Shown here one piece after another: positions 9,673 through 20,499 of a stretch of 64,000 bases of DNA. The translations under genes were made by a program, and so were the position numbers. Under the pieces are notes generated by a model. The model did no database searches and had not been told where the DNA came from. It saw only the letters and a list, made by a program, of their open reading frames with translations. Numbering within the stretch: the stretch's first letter is position 1; every line of letters starts with the position of its first letter. Origin of the DNA: Bosea sp. 685 (GTDB taxonomy: Bacteria > Pseudomonadota > Alphaproteobacteria > Rhizobiales > Beijerinckiaceae); contig NZ_CP134779.1 of assembly GCF_031884435.1 (NCBI RefSeq), positions 2,666,001-2,730,000 of the forward strand. The letters are read 5' to 3'.

Positions 9673-11130
9673 TCAGGCCCGGCGCAAATCCTGCGTTGCG
9701 CTGGTGGCAGCCACCGCCCCCAGCGCATGCCCCACCAGGACGAGCACAGGCCCCTTGGCCGGCAACTGGGCGAGCATATCAGGCAATGTCGCGATCGTCG
9801 CGGCCAGCCGGACTTCGTCCGGCCGTGTCGCCGCCAGCACGGCGACGGCTGGCGTCTGCGGATCGAGCCCGGCCGCCACGGCACGGTCGCGGAACCCTGC
9901 GAGCGTGGCGCGCGCCATGTAGATCACTGTCGTCGCATAGGGGTCGGCCATGGCCTGCCAGTCGAGATCGTCAGGCAGGTCGCCGCTGCGGGCATGACCG
10001 GTGACGAATTGCAGGCGGCGCGCATGGTCGCGATGGGTCAGTGAGAGGCCAAGCGAGGCTGCGGCCCCTTGTGCCGCCGAGATGCCGGGCACGATGGCGA
10101 CCGGGATATTGGCGGCCGCGCAGGCCTCGATCTCCTCGCCGGCGCGGCCAAAGATGCCGGGGTCGCCGCCCTTGAGGCGCACGACATGCTTGCCCTGGCT
10201 CGCCAGCGCGACGATCAGGGCGTTGATGTCGCTCTGTTTGACGGACGGGCCATAGCCGGTCTTGCCGACCAGCATGCGCTTGGCTTCGCGGCGGGCGAAT
10301 TCCAGCACGCCAGGCGAGACGAGGTCGTCATACAAGATGATGTCGGCGCTCTGCAGCGCGCGGATGGCCTTCAGCGTCAGCAGTTCCGGGTCGCCCGGGC
10401 CGGCGCCGACCAGGGTCACCCGACCGGTGCCGTCATGGGCGCTTTCGAGTCGGTCGAGCGCGCTGAAGAGGTCGCTCCTGTCGATCTCGCCGGGGTCACG
10501 TTCGGGAGCTGCGATGGCGCGCGCCGTGAAGCGCTCCCAGAAGGCGCGGCGAAGCGCGAAAGGAAGCTCGCGCAGCTGCACGGCGGGCCGCCAGTCCTTG
10601 GCCGCCTGCGCCCAGCTCTTCAGCCCGGCCGGCAGCAATCCCTCGATCTTGGCGCGAATCGCCTGCCCGAAGACGGGCGCGGCACCGTCGGTGGAGATCG
10701 CGACGATCAGGGGCGAACGGTTGACCAGTGAACCGAAGGCGAAATCGCAGAATTCAGGCTTGTCGACGACATTGACCGGCACGCCGAGCTGCCGCGCAGC
10801 CGCCGCGAAGGCGCGCGCCTCAGTGAGATCCTCGATATCGCCGATGGCAAGCGCTGCGTCGGCCAGATCGTCAGGCTGCCAATGCCGGGCAACCACGGTC
10901 ACGCGGCCGGCTGGCGGCTCGTTGGCGAGGGCCGTAAAGCGGTCAGCGGCATCGCCGGCGAAAACACGGAGGTCGGCCCCGGCCGCCGCGATCAATTCGG
11001 CCTTCCAGAGCGCGCTCTCGCTGCCGCCGGCGAGCACGACCTTGCGTCCTTCCAGTTTGTGGAAGAGCGGCAGCGTCGCCAGCCTGTCGATGCGGCGCGC
11101 GGTGGTCGGCTCTGGTTGTCTTTCGCTCAT
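9673..11130 (-). CDS. cysG: siroheme synthase CysG (uroporphyrinogen-III methyltransferase / precorrin-2 dehydrogenase-ferrochelatase)
   Basis: Bifunctional enzyme of 485 residues that turns uroporphyrinogen III into siroheme, the cofactor of the sulfite reductase encoded upstream. The N-terminal Met8-like part has the NAD loop VVLAGGSESALWKAELI (about 31-47) and PVNVVDKPEFCDFAFGS. The C-terminal SUMT domain starts at RVTLVGAGPGDPELLTLKA and contains VVRLKGGDPGIFGRAGEE. ATG at 11130 is chosen because it overlaps the stop of the preceding 55-codon gene by four bases. A longer frame to 11235 would run over that gene. Last gene of the assimilation operon. Confidence 0.95.
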   Translation of the reverse strand: MSERQPEPTTARRIDRLATLPLFHKLEGRKVVLAGGSESALWKAELIAAAGADLRVFAGDAADRFTALANEPPAGRVTVVARHWQPDDLADAALAIGDIEDLTEARAFAAAARQLGVPVNVVDKPEFCDFAFGSLVNRSPLIVAISTDGAAPVFGQAIRAKIEGLLPAGLKSWAQAAKDWRPAVQLRELPFALRRAFWERFTARAIAAPERDPGEIDRSDLFSALDRLESAHDGTGRVTLVGAGPGDPELLTLKAIRALQSADIILYDDLVSPGVLEFARREAKRMLVGKTGYGPSVKQSDINALIVALASQGKHVVRLKGGDPGIFGRAGEEIEACAAANIPVAIVPGISAAQGAAASLGLSLTHRDHARRLQFVTGHARSGDLPDDLDWQAMADPYATTVIYMARATLAGFRDRAVAAGLDPQTPAVAVLAATRPDEVRLAATIATLPDMLAQLPAKGPVLVLVGHALGAVAATSATQDLRRA

Positions 11131-11294
11131 CGCGTCGCTGTGGTGGCTCTGACATCCGTGGGGCGCGTCTCGCCCCCCGCTGGCGGCATCAGCAACCAGA
11201 AGACAGCCAAGAGCACAATGATAAAGCGAAAGCAAAGATCGAACCAGCGCTCATGGGGCTGCTTCGGAAGCAGATTTGCGATCTCGCTGTCCAT
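11127..11294 (-). CDS. small single-pass membrane protein in the sulfite-reduction operon, 55 aa
   Basis: A strong Shine-Dalgarno AAGGAGG lies 5-6 bases before ATG 11294, and the stop overlaps the cysG start (ATGA), so it is very likely translated. The protein has a charged N-terminus (MDSEIANLLPKQPHERW), one hydrophobic helix at about residues 20-37 (CFRFIIVLLAVFWLL), then a polar tail rich in Thr and Arg. I know of no family. The position between DUF934 and cysG suggests a role in sulfite reduction or siroheme supply, such as membrane anchoring, but that is inference only. Confidence 0.65.
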   Translation of the reverse strand: MDSEIANLLPKQPHERWFDLCFRFIIVLLAVFWLLMPPAGGETRPTDVRATTATR

Positions 11295-11371
11295 GCTGTC
11301 CTCCTTCAAACCGCGCAATGTCGCCGGTCCGGCGGCGCTGTCTCTGTCGGCCGCGCCGGGCGCCATCGCGT

Positions 11372-11893
11372 TTAAGACGCGGCGAGGCGGCCGGCGGCGC
11401 GGGCCGTGCGGCGCTGGTCGAGAATGTTGTGGCTGTCGCCATAGCCGCGCTGATAGCCATGGCTGATCTGGCCCACGGCCTTGAGCCATTGCTCGACCGG
11501 CTGACGCGCCGCGCTGGCCTCGGGCAGTTCGATTTCGTCGAAGCCGCAAGCCAGCGCATAGGCGAACTGGTCGGCGATCAGCGGGCCGCTCGCACGCAAG
11601 GTTCCGGTGAAGCCATGATTGCGGATCAGCTTGGCGAGGCTGAAGCCGCGCCCGTCCGAATAGGCGGGGAAGCTGACCGCGATCAGCGAGAGCTGGCGCA
11701 GCACCAGCTTGAGCTCGGCGATGCGGATGTTGTTGGGGATCACGACGCCGATGCGCTGGTCGCGCGTCTTGTGTTGCAGAGCCTCGGTCAGCGCCTCCCA
11801 GGGCACCAGCGCCTGCGAGAGATTGTCGATCCCTGAGCCTTCGCTGCGCGTCCAGGCGTCGACCTTGGTGCCGTTCCGATCAAGCAACGGCAT
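11372..11893 (-). CDS. DUF934 domain-containing protein
   Basis: A 173-residue protein matching the DUF934 family, which is known almost only from sulfate-assimilation operons beside cysI/cysH. Visible family features are VGVVIPNNIRIAEL-type text (IGVVIPNNIRIAEL), PAYSDGRGFSLAKLIR and the C-terminal SHGYQRGYGDSHNI. Start at 11893 has AGGAGG six bases upstream, and it overlaps the end of cysI by 14 bases. No catalytic motif is evident. The function is unproven, perhaps an accessory factor of sulfite or APS reduction. Confidence 0.88.
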   Translation of the reverse strand: MPLLDRNGTKVDAWTRSEGSGIDNLSQALVPWEALTEALQHKTRDQRIGVVIPNNIRIAELKLVLRQLSLIAVSFPAYSDGRGFSLAKLIRNHGFTGTLRASGPLIADQFAYALACGFDEIELPEASAARQPVEQWLKAVGQISHGYQRGYGDSHNILDQRRTARAAGRLAAS

Positions 11894-13550
11894 GGGCAAC
11901 CTCCTGGAAGGCGGCCTTGAACGGGGCAAGGCCGATGCGGCGGACGTTCTCGATGAAGCTCTCGCCCTCGGCCCGCTCGGAGAGATAGACGTTCACGATC
12001 CGCTCGATCGCGTCGGGAACATCCTCCGCCGCGAGGCCGGGCCCCAGGATCTCGCCGATCGCGGCATTCTCGGTGGCATCGCCGCCAAGCGTGATCTGAT
12101 AGGATTCGATCCCGCGCTTCTCCAGGCCGAGAATGCCGATATGGCCGACATGGTGATGGCCGCAGGCGTTGATGCAGCCCGAAATCTTGATGTTGAGCTC
12201 GCCGATCGCCTTCTGGCGATTGTCATCAGCGAAACGATGCTGGATCGCCTGCGCGATCGGGATCGAGCGTGCCGTCGCCAGCGCGCAGTAATCGAGCCCG
12301 GGGCAGGAGATGATGTCGGTGATCAGGCCGATATTGGCGCTTGCGAGCCCGGCTTCGCCGAGTCTCTGCCAGATCGCGAAGAGGTCGCGCTGGCGGACAT
12401 AGGGCAGGACGAGATTTTGCGCATGGGTCACGCGGATTTCGGCTTGCGAATACTGCTCGGCGAGATCGGCGACGAGCCGCATCTGGTCGGAGGTCGCATC
12501 GCCCGGCGCCTCGCCAACGGGCTTCAGCGAGATCGTCAGCGCCGCATAGCCTGGCGCCTTGTGCGGGATCGTATTGACTTCGACCCAGCGCGCGAAAGCG
12601 GGGTTGGCGGCTTTCGTCGCTTCCAGCACCCGGCTTATCGCCGGCAGAGCCTCATAGTCCGGCGCCTTGAAATAGGCGGCGATGCGCGCGACCTCAGCCG
12701 GATCAGCGTTCACCGACGGCCCGTCGAGCCGCGCGAACTCCTCCTCGACACGGCGGCGGAACTCCTCGACACCGATCTCGTGGACGAGGATCTTGACCCG
12801 CGCCTTGTATTTGTTGTCGCGCCGGCCCTCGAGATTATAGACCCGCATGATCGCCTCGAGGAAGGCGAGCAGATCATCCTTGGGCAGGTAGTCGCGCACG
12901 ACCTTGCCGATCATCGGGGTGCGGCCGAGGCCGCCGCCGACGCTGACCTCGTAGCTGACTTCGTGGGTATCCGGGTGGCGGCGCAGGCGCAGGCCGATGT
13001 CGTGCGCCTTGATCACGGCGCGGTCATGCTCGGCGCCGGTCACTGCGATCTTGAACTTGCGCGGCAGGTAGTCGAATTCGGGATGGAGCGACGACCATTG
13101 CCGGATGAGTTCGGCGGTCGGGCGCGGATCCTCGATCTCGTCCTGTGCCACGCCGGCAAAATGGTCGGCCGTGACGTTGCGAATGCAATTGCCGGAGGTC
13201 TGGATGCAATGCATCTCGACATCGGCGAGCAGGTCCAGGATTTCGGGCACGTCGCGCAGCTTCGGCCAGTTGAACTGCAGGTTCTGGCGCGTGGTGAAAT
13301 GGCCGTAGCCGCGGTCGTAGCGTTCACCGATCAGCGCAAGCTGGCGCAATTGCTTCGACGACAGCGTGCCATAGGGAATGGCGATGCGCAGCATATAGGC
13401 GTGGAGCTGCAGATAGACACCGTTCTTGAGCCTGAGCGGCTTGAACTCATCCTCGGTGATCGAGCCGTCGAGCCGCCGCGCGACCTGGTCGCGGAACTGC
13501 GCGACCCGCTCGCGGACAAAACGCTCGTCGAATTCATCATAGCGATACAT
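11880..13550 (-). CDS. cysI: siroheme nitrite/sulfite reductase (CysI-type)
   Basis: A 556-residue hemoprotein that reduces sulfite to sulfide with six electrons. The siroheme-4Fe4S ligands are C416 and C422 (CPGLDYC) and C459 and C463 (GCINACGHHH). The substrate-binding basic residues lie in the N-terminal ferredoxin-like repeats (GYGHFTTRQNLQFNW, about 81-95). The nitrite-reductase-like sequence is common for assimilatory sulfite reductases of Hyphomicrobiales. No CysJ flavoprotein is nearby, but a 2Fe-2S ferredoxin gene starts the operon, so ferredoxin is the likely donor. Siroheme comes from CysG in the same operon. Nitrite as substrate cannot be excluded. Confidence 0.92.
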   Translation of the reverse strand: MYRYDEFDERFVRERVAQFRDQVARRLDGSITEDEFKPLRLKNGVYLQLHAYMLRIAIPYGTLSSKQLRQLALIGERYDRGYGHFTTRQNLQFNWPKLRDVPEILDLLADVEMHCIQTSGNCIRNVTADHFAGVAQDEIEDPRPTAELIRQWSSLHPEFDYLPRKFKIAVTGAEHDRAVIKAHDIGLRLRRHPDTHEVSYEVSVGGGLGRTPMIGKVVRDYLPKDDLLAFLEAIMRVYNLEGRRDNKYKARVKILVHEIGVEEFRRRVEEEFARLDGPSVNADPAEVARIAAYFKAPDYEALPAISRVLEATKAANPAFARWVEVNTIPHKAPGYAALTISLKPVGEAPGDATSDQMRLVADLAEQYSQAEIRVTHAQNLVLPYVRQRDLFAIWQRLGEAGLASANIGLITDIISCPGLDYCALATARSIPIAQAIQHRFADDNRQKAIGELNIKISGCINACGHHHVGHIGILGLEKRGIESYQITLGGDATENAAIGEILGPGLAAEDVPDAIERIVNVYLSERAEGESFIENVRRIGLAPFKAAFQEVAHAVA

Positions 13551-13553
13551 CGG

Positions 13554-13910
13554 TCAGGCCCTCTGCCCGGCATCGATCCCGTCCCCGGCCTGCTTGCCGA
13601 GATCGGGACGGTTGCTGGGCCCCAGCGTCTTGAATCTCTCGCGGAAATGTCGCGGAACCGGCTGGCCGGTCTCCATGGTGACATCGACGAGATAGGCATC
13701 GACCACACGGTTGCCCGCGATCTCGGCCGCCGCGAAAGCCTCGAGGCTCTCTGCGGCAGGATCGTTCGAGGCGACCAGCGCCAGCGCCGGATCGCGCGTC
13801 CAGGCGAGTTGCCCGTTGGCGCCGGCAACGGCGAAGACGACATCACCGTCGAGCAGGTCGTTGGCGAGCAGGATCGCCGGCAAGGGGACGCGCTTGGGGG
13901 CGGCAGCCAT
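13554..13910 (-). CDS. DUF2849 domain-containing protein
   Basis: A small protein of 118 residues with the DUF2849 pattern (PAILLANDLLDGDVVF, then PWTRD-like AWTRDPALAL and VVDAYLVDV). The family is, to my knowledge, found beside cysG/cysI in alphaproteobacteria and is uncharacterised. ATG 13910 shares one base with the ferredoxin stop (TGATG), and cysI starts three bases after its own stop, so the three genes are translationally linked. No signal peptide or membrane segment. Confidence 0.85.
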   Translation of the reverse strand: MAAAPKRVPLPAILLANDLLDGDVVFAVAGANGQLAWTRDPALALVASNDPAAESLEAFAAAEIAGNRVVDAYLVDVTMETGQPVPRHFRERFKTLGPSNRPDLGKQAGDGIDAGQRA

Positions 13911-14224
13911 CACGCGGCCTCCGCCAAGGTGAGCGTCAGCCCGTCGAGTTCGTCGGACCAGATGATCTGGCAGGAGAGGCGCGAGGTCGCCTCGATTAAT
14001 GGCAAGGTGTCGAGCGCGTCGATTTCGTCCTCGCGCGGTTCGGGCAGGCGCTTGGCCCAGTCGGGCGCGACGACGACGTGGCAGGTGGCGCAATCGCAGG
14101 AGCCGCCGCAGACGCCTTCGATGCCGACCTTGTAGTCGCGCAGAATCTCCATCACCCGCCAGCCTTCGACGGCTTCGAGTTCATGGGCGCGACCGTCGCG
14201 GTCGATCACATTCAGAATGGCCAC
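13910..14224 (-). CDS. 2Fe-2S ferredoxin, adrenodoxin type
   Basis: A 104-residue electron carrier. Cluster ligands C39, C45, C48 (C-x5-C-x2-C in VCGGSCDCATC) and C85 (RLSCQ) match the adrenodoxin/ISC-type fold; C43 is an extra cysteine inside the motif. The acidic C-terminal half (PEPREDEIDALD) is typical of partner binding. As first gene of the operon it probably feeds electrons to the CysI reductase, though adrenodoxin-type ferredoxins more often serve monooxygenases or cluster assembly. Start is preceded by a candidate promoter and operator. Confidence 0.9.
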   Translation of the reverse strand: MAILNVIDRDGRAHELEAVEGWRVMEILRDYKVGIEGVCGGSCDCATCHVVVAPDWAKRLPEPREDEIDALDTLPLIEATSRLSCQIIWSDELDGLTLTLAEAA

Positions 14225-14238
14225 TGCGCCGCTTGTCC

Positions 14239-14288
14239 CGTTCGTTCTTCCGAACGTTTCAAATAAGCCAGAGCGGCGATCGGTTCAA
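14239..14288 (-). promoter_or_regulatory. candidate promoter and operator of the ferredoxin-cysI-cysG operon
   Basis: On the minus strand, TTGAAC (14288-14283) and TATTTG (14265-14260) are 17 bases apart and could be -35 and -10 boxes. Immediately downstream is the perfect inverted repeat CGTTCG-N6-CGAACG (14239-14256), 15 bases before the ATG, a position that fits a repressor. It shares AGAACGAA with the repeat before sbp. The rest of the 191-base gap down to kdpE shows nothing else. Confidence 0.4.
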
Positions 14289-14415
14289 TTCACGCAAGGT
14301 AGCGTGTTTTTTCTTATTCCCGATCAAAAAGAGGAGATTTCTCTTTCCGACTCCTCGAGCATGGCGCCCATCGAGTGGATTTTCCTCCACGGGAGGAGAG
14401 GCGACGATGGCTGCG

Positions 14416-15111
14416 TCAGACCAATCCGCCCAGCCGATATCCTACGCCTGGCTCGGTCTCGATCAGCTTCGGCGTTGCGGGGTCATCCTCGAGCTTCTGG
14501 CGCAACTGCCCGACGAAGACGCGCAGATATTGCACGTCATGCTCATGCGCCGGCCCCCAGACCGCGGTCAGGATCTGGCGATGCGTCAGCACGCGGCCAT
14601 TTCCGCCGGCCAGGCTGGCGAGCAGGTCGTATTCCTTCGGCGAGAGTTTGACATGCACCCCGGCGCGGCTGATCCGGCGGTTGACGAGGTCGATCTCGAC
14701 ATCGCCCGAGCGGATCGTTGCCTCCGCGCCTTGCCGCTCGATGCGGTGGCGCAGCGCGACGCGCAGGCGCGCCAGCAATTCCCCGACGCCGAAGGGCTTT
14801 TCGACATAATCATCGGCGCCGGCATCGAGCGCATCGATCTTCTCGGTCTCGCGGTCTCGCGCCGAGAGGATGATCACCGGCCCGTCATAGAAGGCGCGCG
14901 CCTTGGCCAGGGCCTCCTTGCCGTCCATGTCGGGCAAGCCGAGATCGAGCACCACGGCGTCGGGCGGTTTGCGCGCGATCTCGCGCAGGCCGGCGGTGGC
15001 GTCGTCGGCGCGGACATGTTCGTAGCCTGCCGCATCGAGCGCCGGGCCGAGGAAGCGGTGGATCTGCGGCTCGTCGTCGATGACGAGGATGCGGGGGCGG
15101 AAAGCGGTCAT
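14416..15111 (-). CDS. kdpE: response regulator KdpE
   Basis: OmpR-type regulator of 231 residues. The receiver domain has acidic pocket D12-D13, phospho-acceptor D56 (VVLDLGLPD) and K105 (VEKPFG); the C-terminal winged helix ends at PKLIETEPGVGYRLGGLV. Its start overlaps the kdpD stop by four bases. By family, phosphorylated KdpE activates kdpFABC at low potassium, and a direct-repeat box resembling the E. coli site lies upstream of the operon (22497-22513). Confidence 0.94.
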   Translation of the reverse strand: MTAFRPRILVIDDEPQIHRFLGPALDAAGYEHVRADDATAGLREIARKPPDAVVLDLGLPDMDGKEALAKARAFYDGPVIILSARDRETEKIDALDAGADDYVEKPFGVGELLARLRVALRHRIERQGAEATIRSGDVEIDLVNRRISRAGVHVKLSPKEYDLLASLAGGNGRVLTHRQILTAVWGPAHEHDVQYLRVFVGQLRQKLEDDPATPKLIETEPGVGYRLGGLV

Positions 15112-17828
15112 GACAGAACCTCCTGCGCTGCGCCGTTCTTGCGCAGGCTGATCAATATGCGGGTGCCGCCCTTGGAACCGTCCGGCCGGTCCTGGATCGG
15201 GCTTGCGGCCGCGATGCGCCCGCCCATGGCCTCGACGAAGCCCTTGGAGATGGCAAGGCCGAGGCCCGCCCCCTTGCCACGCTCGCCGCCGCGATCGGTC
15301 GCCTCTTCCATGCGCCGGAACTTCTCGAAGACGCGTTCGAGTTCGGCAGTCGGGATGCCGCGACCTTCGTCCTCGATCGAGATCACGACATTGCCCCGGT
15401 CTTCATAGGCCGCGGTTTCGATCAGCGAACCGTTCTCGCTATAGGCGATCGCGTTCTCCAGGATGTTGACCAGGGCCTGTTCGAGCAAAGACGGATCAGC
15501 GGGCACCGCTGAGAGCTCGGCTGGAAAATCGCGCTGGATGCGGCGGTTCTCCAGGCGCCGCGACACCCGCGCGATCGCGGCCGAGATCACGTCGCGGACA
15601 TCGGTCCAATCGCGGCGCGTCACCAGCGCGCCGCCTTCCAGCCGCGTCATATCGAGCAGGTCGCCGACATAGCGGTTGAGACGCTCGGCCTCCTCGCGAA
15701 TGGATAAAAGCAGATCATCGGCCACGGCCGGCTCGACGCTCTTGCCGAAATCGATCAGCGTCGTCACGGAGCCGAGCACGGTGGCGAGCGGCGTGCGCAG
15801 ATCATGGCTGACCGAGTTCAGCAATGCCGAGCGCAATCGGTCGGTCCGGCGCAGCGCCTCGGCGTCGACAGCGGCTGCGGCAAGCTCCACCCGCTCGAGC
15901 GCAATCGCGCCCTGGTCGAGCAGCGCCATGGCAAAACGCTCATTCTCCGCACCCAGCAGCGCCTTGGGCTCGAACCCGACCACGCCCGAACGAGCCCGCA
16001 CGCCCTGCAGCGGCCGGAAGGTCCAGGCGACATTGGGCAGCGTGCCGGTGCCGGCGCCGGCGGGTTCGCCCCGGTTCCAGCTCCAGCGTGCCGCTGTCAT
16101 GTCGGCGGTGGTCAGCGGCTCCAGTGCGGGCGCACCGGCGCTGGGCGCGATCTCGTCTCCTTGCGGCAGCAGGACGATGACCTTTCCGGCTGTTGCCGCC
16201 GAAAGCTGCTCGGCCAGCACGGCTGCAGCATCTTCCTTGCGTGCTGCGCCTGAGAGCCTGCGGCTTGCCGCCAGCAACGCCGCGATCGCCGAGGCGCGCC
16301 GCGCCGTCGCCTTGGCCTGGTCGCGGATGCGCCCGGTCAGGCCGCCGGTGGCGACGGCCGCGACGAAGAACACCGCGAAGGTCAGCACATCCGCCGGATT
16401 GCCGATCCACATCGACAGACGCGGCTCGAGGAAGAAGAAGTTGTAGGCGAGGGCGGCGAGCCCTGCCGCCGTCAGCGACGGCCAAAGGCCGAAGGCGACG
16501 CCGGCTGCAAGCACGCTGACGAGAAACAGCATGGCGAGGTTGGCGTTCTCCGCCTGACGATCGACCAATGTCGCGACGACGACTGCCGCAGCCACCATGA
16601 TCGCCGCGCCGATATGGCCGCGCCAGGAGAAGTCGCGCTTGGGTGCGGCCGTGGACGGACCCGCCGGTACGGAGGCGATATCGGTGATGATGTGAAGCGC
16701 CGCACCATTCTGCGCCTCCAGCAGGGCAGGGGCGAGTGAGCGATGGAACCAGGCGCGCCAGCCCTTGCGATGCGATTTTCCGACGACGATCTGGGTGACG
16801 TTGTTGCGGCGCGCATATTCCAGCACGCTGGCGACGAGATCGTCACTCGTCAGCACGACATTGGCGGCTCCGAGCTGTTCGGCGAGCTTGAGCGCCTCGG
16901 CCAGCCGCTGGCCGCGTGCCGGATCGACCTCTGCGCGATTGGGGCGCTCAACATGAGCAACCGTCCAGGGCGCGTCCATCATCATGTCGGAGAGGCGCCG
17001 GCCGGCGCGCACGAGCGAGGACGCCATCGCATCAGGCCCGATCAGCACCAGGATGCGTTCGCCGGCAGCCCAGGGGCCTTCGACGCCGGCCCGCTTCATC
17101 GCCTGGTTCAGGTGATCGTCGACCGTCTGGGCGGCGCGGCGCAAGGCGAGCTCACGCAACGCGGTCAGGTTCTCCGGCTTGAAGAAATGATCGGCGGCGA
17201 GCCGCGCCGTCTCGGGGAGGTAAACCTTGCCCTCGGCCATGCGCTGGCGCAGTTCGCTCGGCGTGATGTCGATCAATTCGATCTCGTCGGCGCTGCTCAG
17301 GACACTGTCAGGCACTGTTTCGCGCTGGCGCACGCCGGTGATCTTCCAGATCACGTCGACGAGGCTCTCGAGATGCTGGACGTTCAGCGTGGTCCAGATG
17401 TCGATCCCGGCCGCCAGCAACTCCTCGACATCCTGCCAGCGCTTGGGATGCCGGCTGCCCGGCGCATTGGAATGCGCGTATTCGTCGACCAGCAGCAGGC
17501 GCGGTTTGCAGGCCAGCGCCGCATCGAGGTCGAATTCCATCAGCATGCGGCCATTATGCTCGATCGGCCGGCGCGCCATCACCTCCAGCCCGTCGAGCAG
17601 CGCTTCGGTTTCACGGCGGCCATGCGTCTCGACGAGGCCGACCAGCACCTCGCCATGCTCCGCTTGGGCGCGCTTGCCCTGGGTGAGCATCTCGTAGGTC
17701 TTGCCGACGCCCGGCGCCATGCCGAGAAAAATCTTCAGCCGGCCGCGTTTACCGCGGCCGGCCTGCGCCAGAAGGGCGTCGGGATCAGGGCGACCCTGTT
17801 CCCGGAATCGGATCTCGTCCGTGGTCAT
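15108..17828 (-). CDS. kdpD: sensor histidine kinase KdpD
   Basis: Full-length sensor of 906 residues. The N-terminal KdpD domain has Walker A GMAPGVGKT (36-44), followed by a universal-stress-like domain (about 250-370, VVGKSHRKGWRAWFHRSLAPALL). Four closely packed membrane segments (about 400-500), a GAF-like region, the HisKA helix with SVSHDLRTPLATVLGSV, and an HATPase domain (NILENAIAYSENG, DEGRGIP, GAGLGLAISKGFVEAMGG) complete it. It senses potassium limitation and phosphorylates KdpE. The start shares one base with the kdpC stop, so kdpC-kdpD-kdpE are tightly coupled. Confidence 0.95.
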   Translation of the reverse strand: MTTDEIRFREQGRPDPDALLAQAGRGKRGRLKIFLGMAPGVGKTYEMLTQGKRAQAEHGEVLVGLVETHGRRETEALLDGLEVMARRPIEHNGRMLMEFDLDAALACKPRLLLVDEYAHSNAPGSRHPKRWQDVEELLAAGIDIWTTLNVQHLESLVDVIWKITGVRQRETVPDSVLSSADEIELIDITPSELRQRMAEGKVYLPETARLAADHFFKPENLTALRELALRRAAQTVDDHLNQAMKRAGVEGPWAAGERILVLIGPDAMASSLVRAGRRLSDMMMDAPWTVAHVERPNRAEVDPARGQRLAEALKLAEQLGAANVVLTSDDLVASVLEYARRNNVTQIVVGKSHRKGWRAWFHRSLAPALLEAQNGAALHIITDIASVPAGPSTAAPKRDFSWRGHIGAAIMVAAAVVVATLVDRQAENANLAMLFLVSVLAAGVAFGLWPSLTAAGLAALAYNFFFLEPRLSMWIGNPADVLTFAVFFVAAVATGGLTGRIRDQAKATARRASAIAALLAASRRLSGAARKEDAAAVLAEQLSAATAGKVIVLLPQGDEIAPSAGAPALEPLTTADMTAARWSWNRGEPAGAGTGTLPNVAWTFRPLQGVRARSGVVGFEPKALLGAENERFAMALLDQGAIALERVELAAAAVDAEALRRTDRLRSALLNSVSHDLRTPLATVLGSVTTLIDFGKSVEPAVADDLLLSIREEAERLNRYVGDLLDMTRLEGGALVTRRDWTDVRDVISAAIARVSRRLENRRIQRDFPAELSAVPADPSLLEQALVNILENAIAYSENGSLIETAAYEDRGNVVISIEDEGRGIPTAELERVFEKFRRMEEATDRGGERGKGAGLGLAISKGFVEAMGGRIAAASPIQDRPDGSKGGTRILISLRKNGAAQEVLS

Positions 17829-18418
17829 TACGGCTTAGCTTGAGCCTTCGGATAGCGCGCGTCGAGGGCGAGATTGGCCGTCAGCACATTCACGCGCGGC
17901 CGGCCGATGAACCCGAGCAGATAGCCTTGCGTGTTCTGGGCGATGATTTCGGCGACCTGTGCCGGCTGGGCGCCGCGCGCCTTGGCGATACGCTCGATCT
18001 GGCGAGCGGCATTCTCCGGCGAGATATGCGGGTCGAGTCCAGAACCAGACGCCGTCACGGCGTCCGCCGGCAGCGAGCCTGCGCCGTCGGCGGTGCGGAT
18101 CGCCTCGGCATCGGTCTTGATGCGCGTGGCGAGATCCTCGTTCAGCGGCCCGAAATTGGAGCCCGAGGAATTGGCGGCGTCATAGCCGTCCTTGCCGGCC
18201 GCCGAGGGACGGGGGCGCAGATAGGCCTCGCCGGCGAAGTTCTGGCCGATCCATTCCGAGCCGACGACATCGCCGGTCGCGGTGCGGATCAGCGAGCCGC
18301 CGGCCTGCGCCGGAAACATCGCCTGGGAGAGCCCGGTGACGCCGAGCGGATAGGCGACGCCGAGCAGGAGGGTGAAGAAGACCATCGAGACGATGGCGGG
18401 GCGAAGATGGGACCACAT
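17828..18418 (-). CDS. kdpC: potassium-transporting ATPase subunit KdpC
   Basis: A 196-residue subunit with one N-terminal membrane helix (about 9-31) and a periplasmic/soluble part with family motifs GSEWIGQNF, YLRPRPSAAG, SSGSNFGPLN and DPHISPENAARQIERIAKARG. By family KdpC stabilises the KdpA-KdpB complex and raises its affinity for ATP or K+. It follows kdpB by 23 bases. Confidence 0.95.
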   Translation of the reverse strand: MWSHLRPAIVSMVFFTLLLGVAYPLGVTGLSQAMFPAQAGGSLIRTATGDVVGSEWIGQNFAGEAYLRPRPSAAGKDGYDAANSSGSNFGPLNEDLATRIKTDAEAIRTADGAGSLPADAVTASGSGLDPHISPENAARQIERIAKARGAQPAQVAEIIAQNTQGYLLGFIGRPRVNVLTANLALDARYPKAQAKP

Positions 18419-18441
18419 GGTCGTTGTCCTTTGATGAGCGG

Positions 18442-20478
<2,037 letters not shown>

Positions 20479-20499
20479 GATTGGATTTCCTTTGTCGGC

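Noticed and set aside
11709..14135. Very long (808-codon) open frame on the plus strand
   Set aside because: It is antisense to DUF934, cysI, DUF2849 and the ferredoxin, all of which have clear family motifs. Long antisense frames are expected at this GC content.
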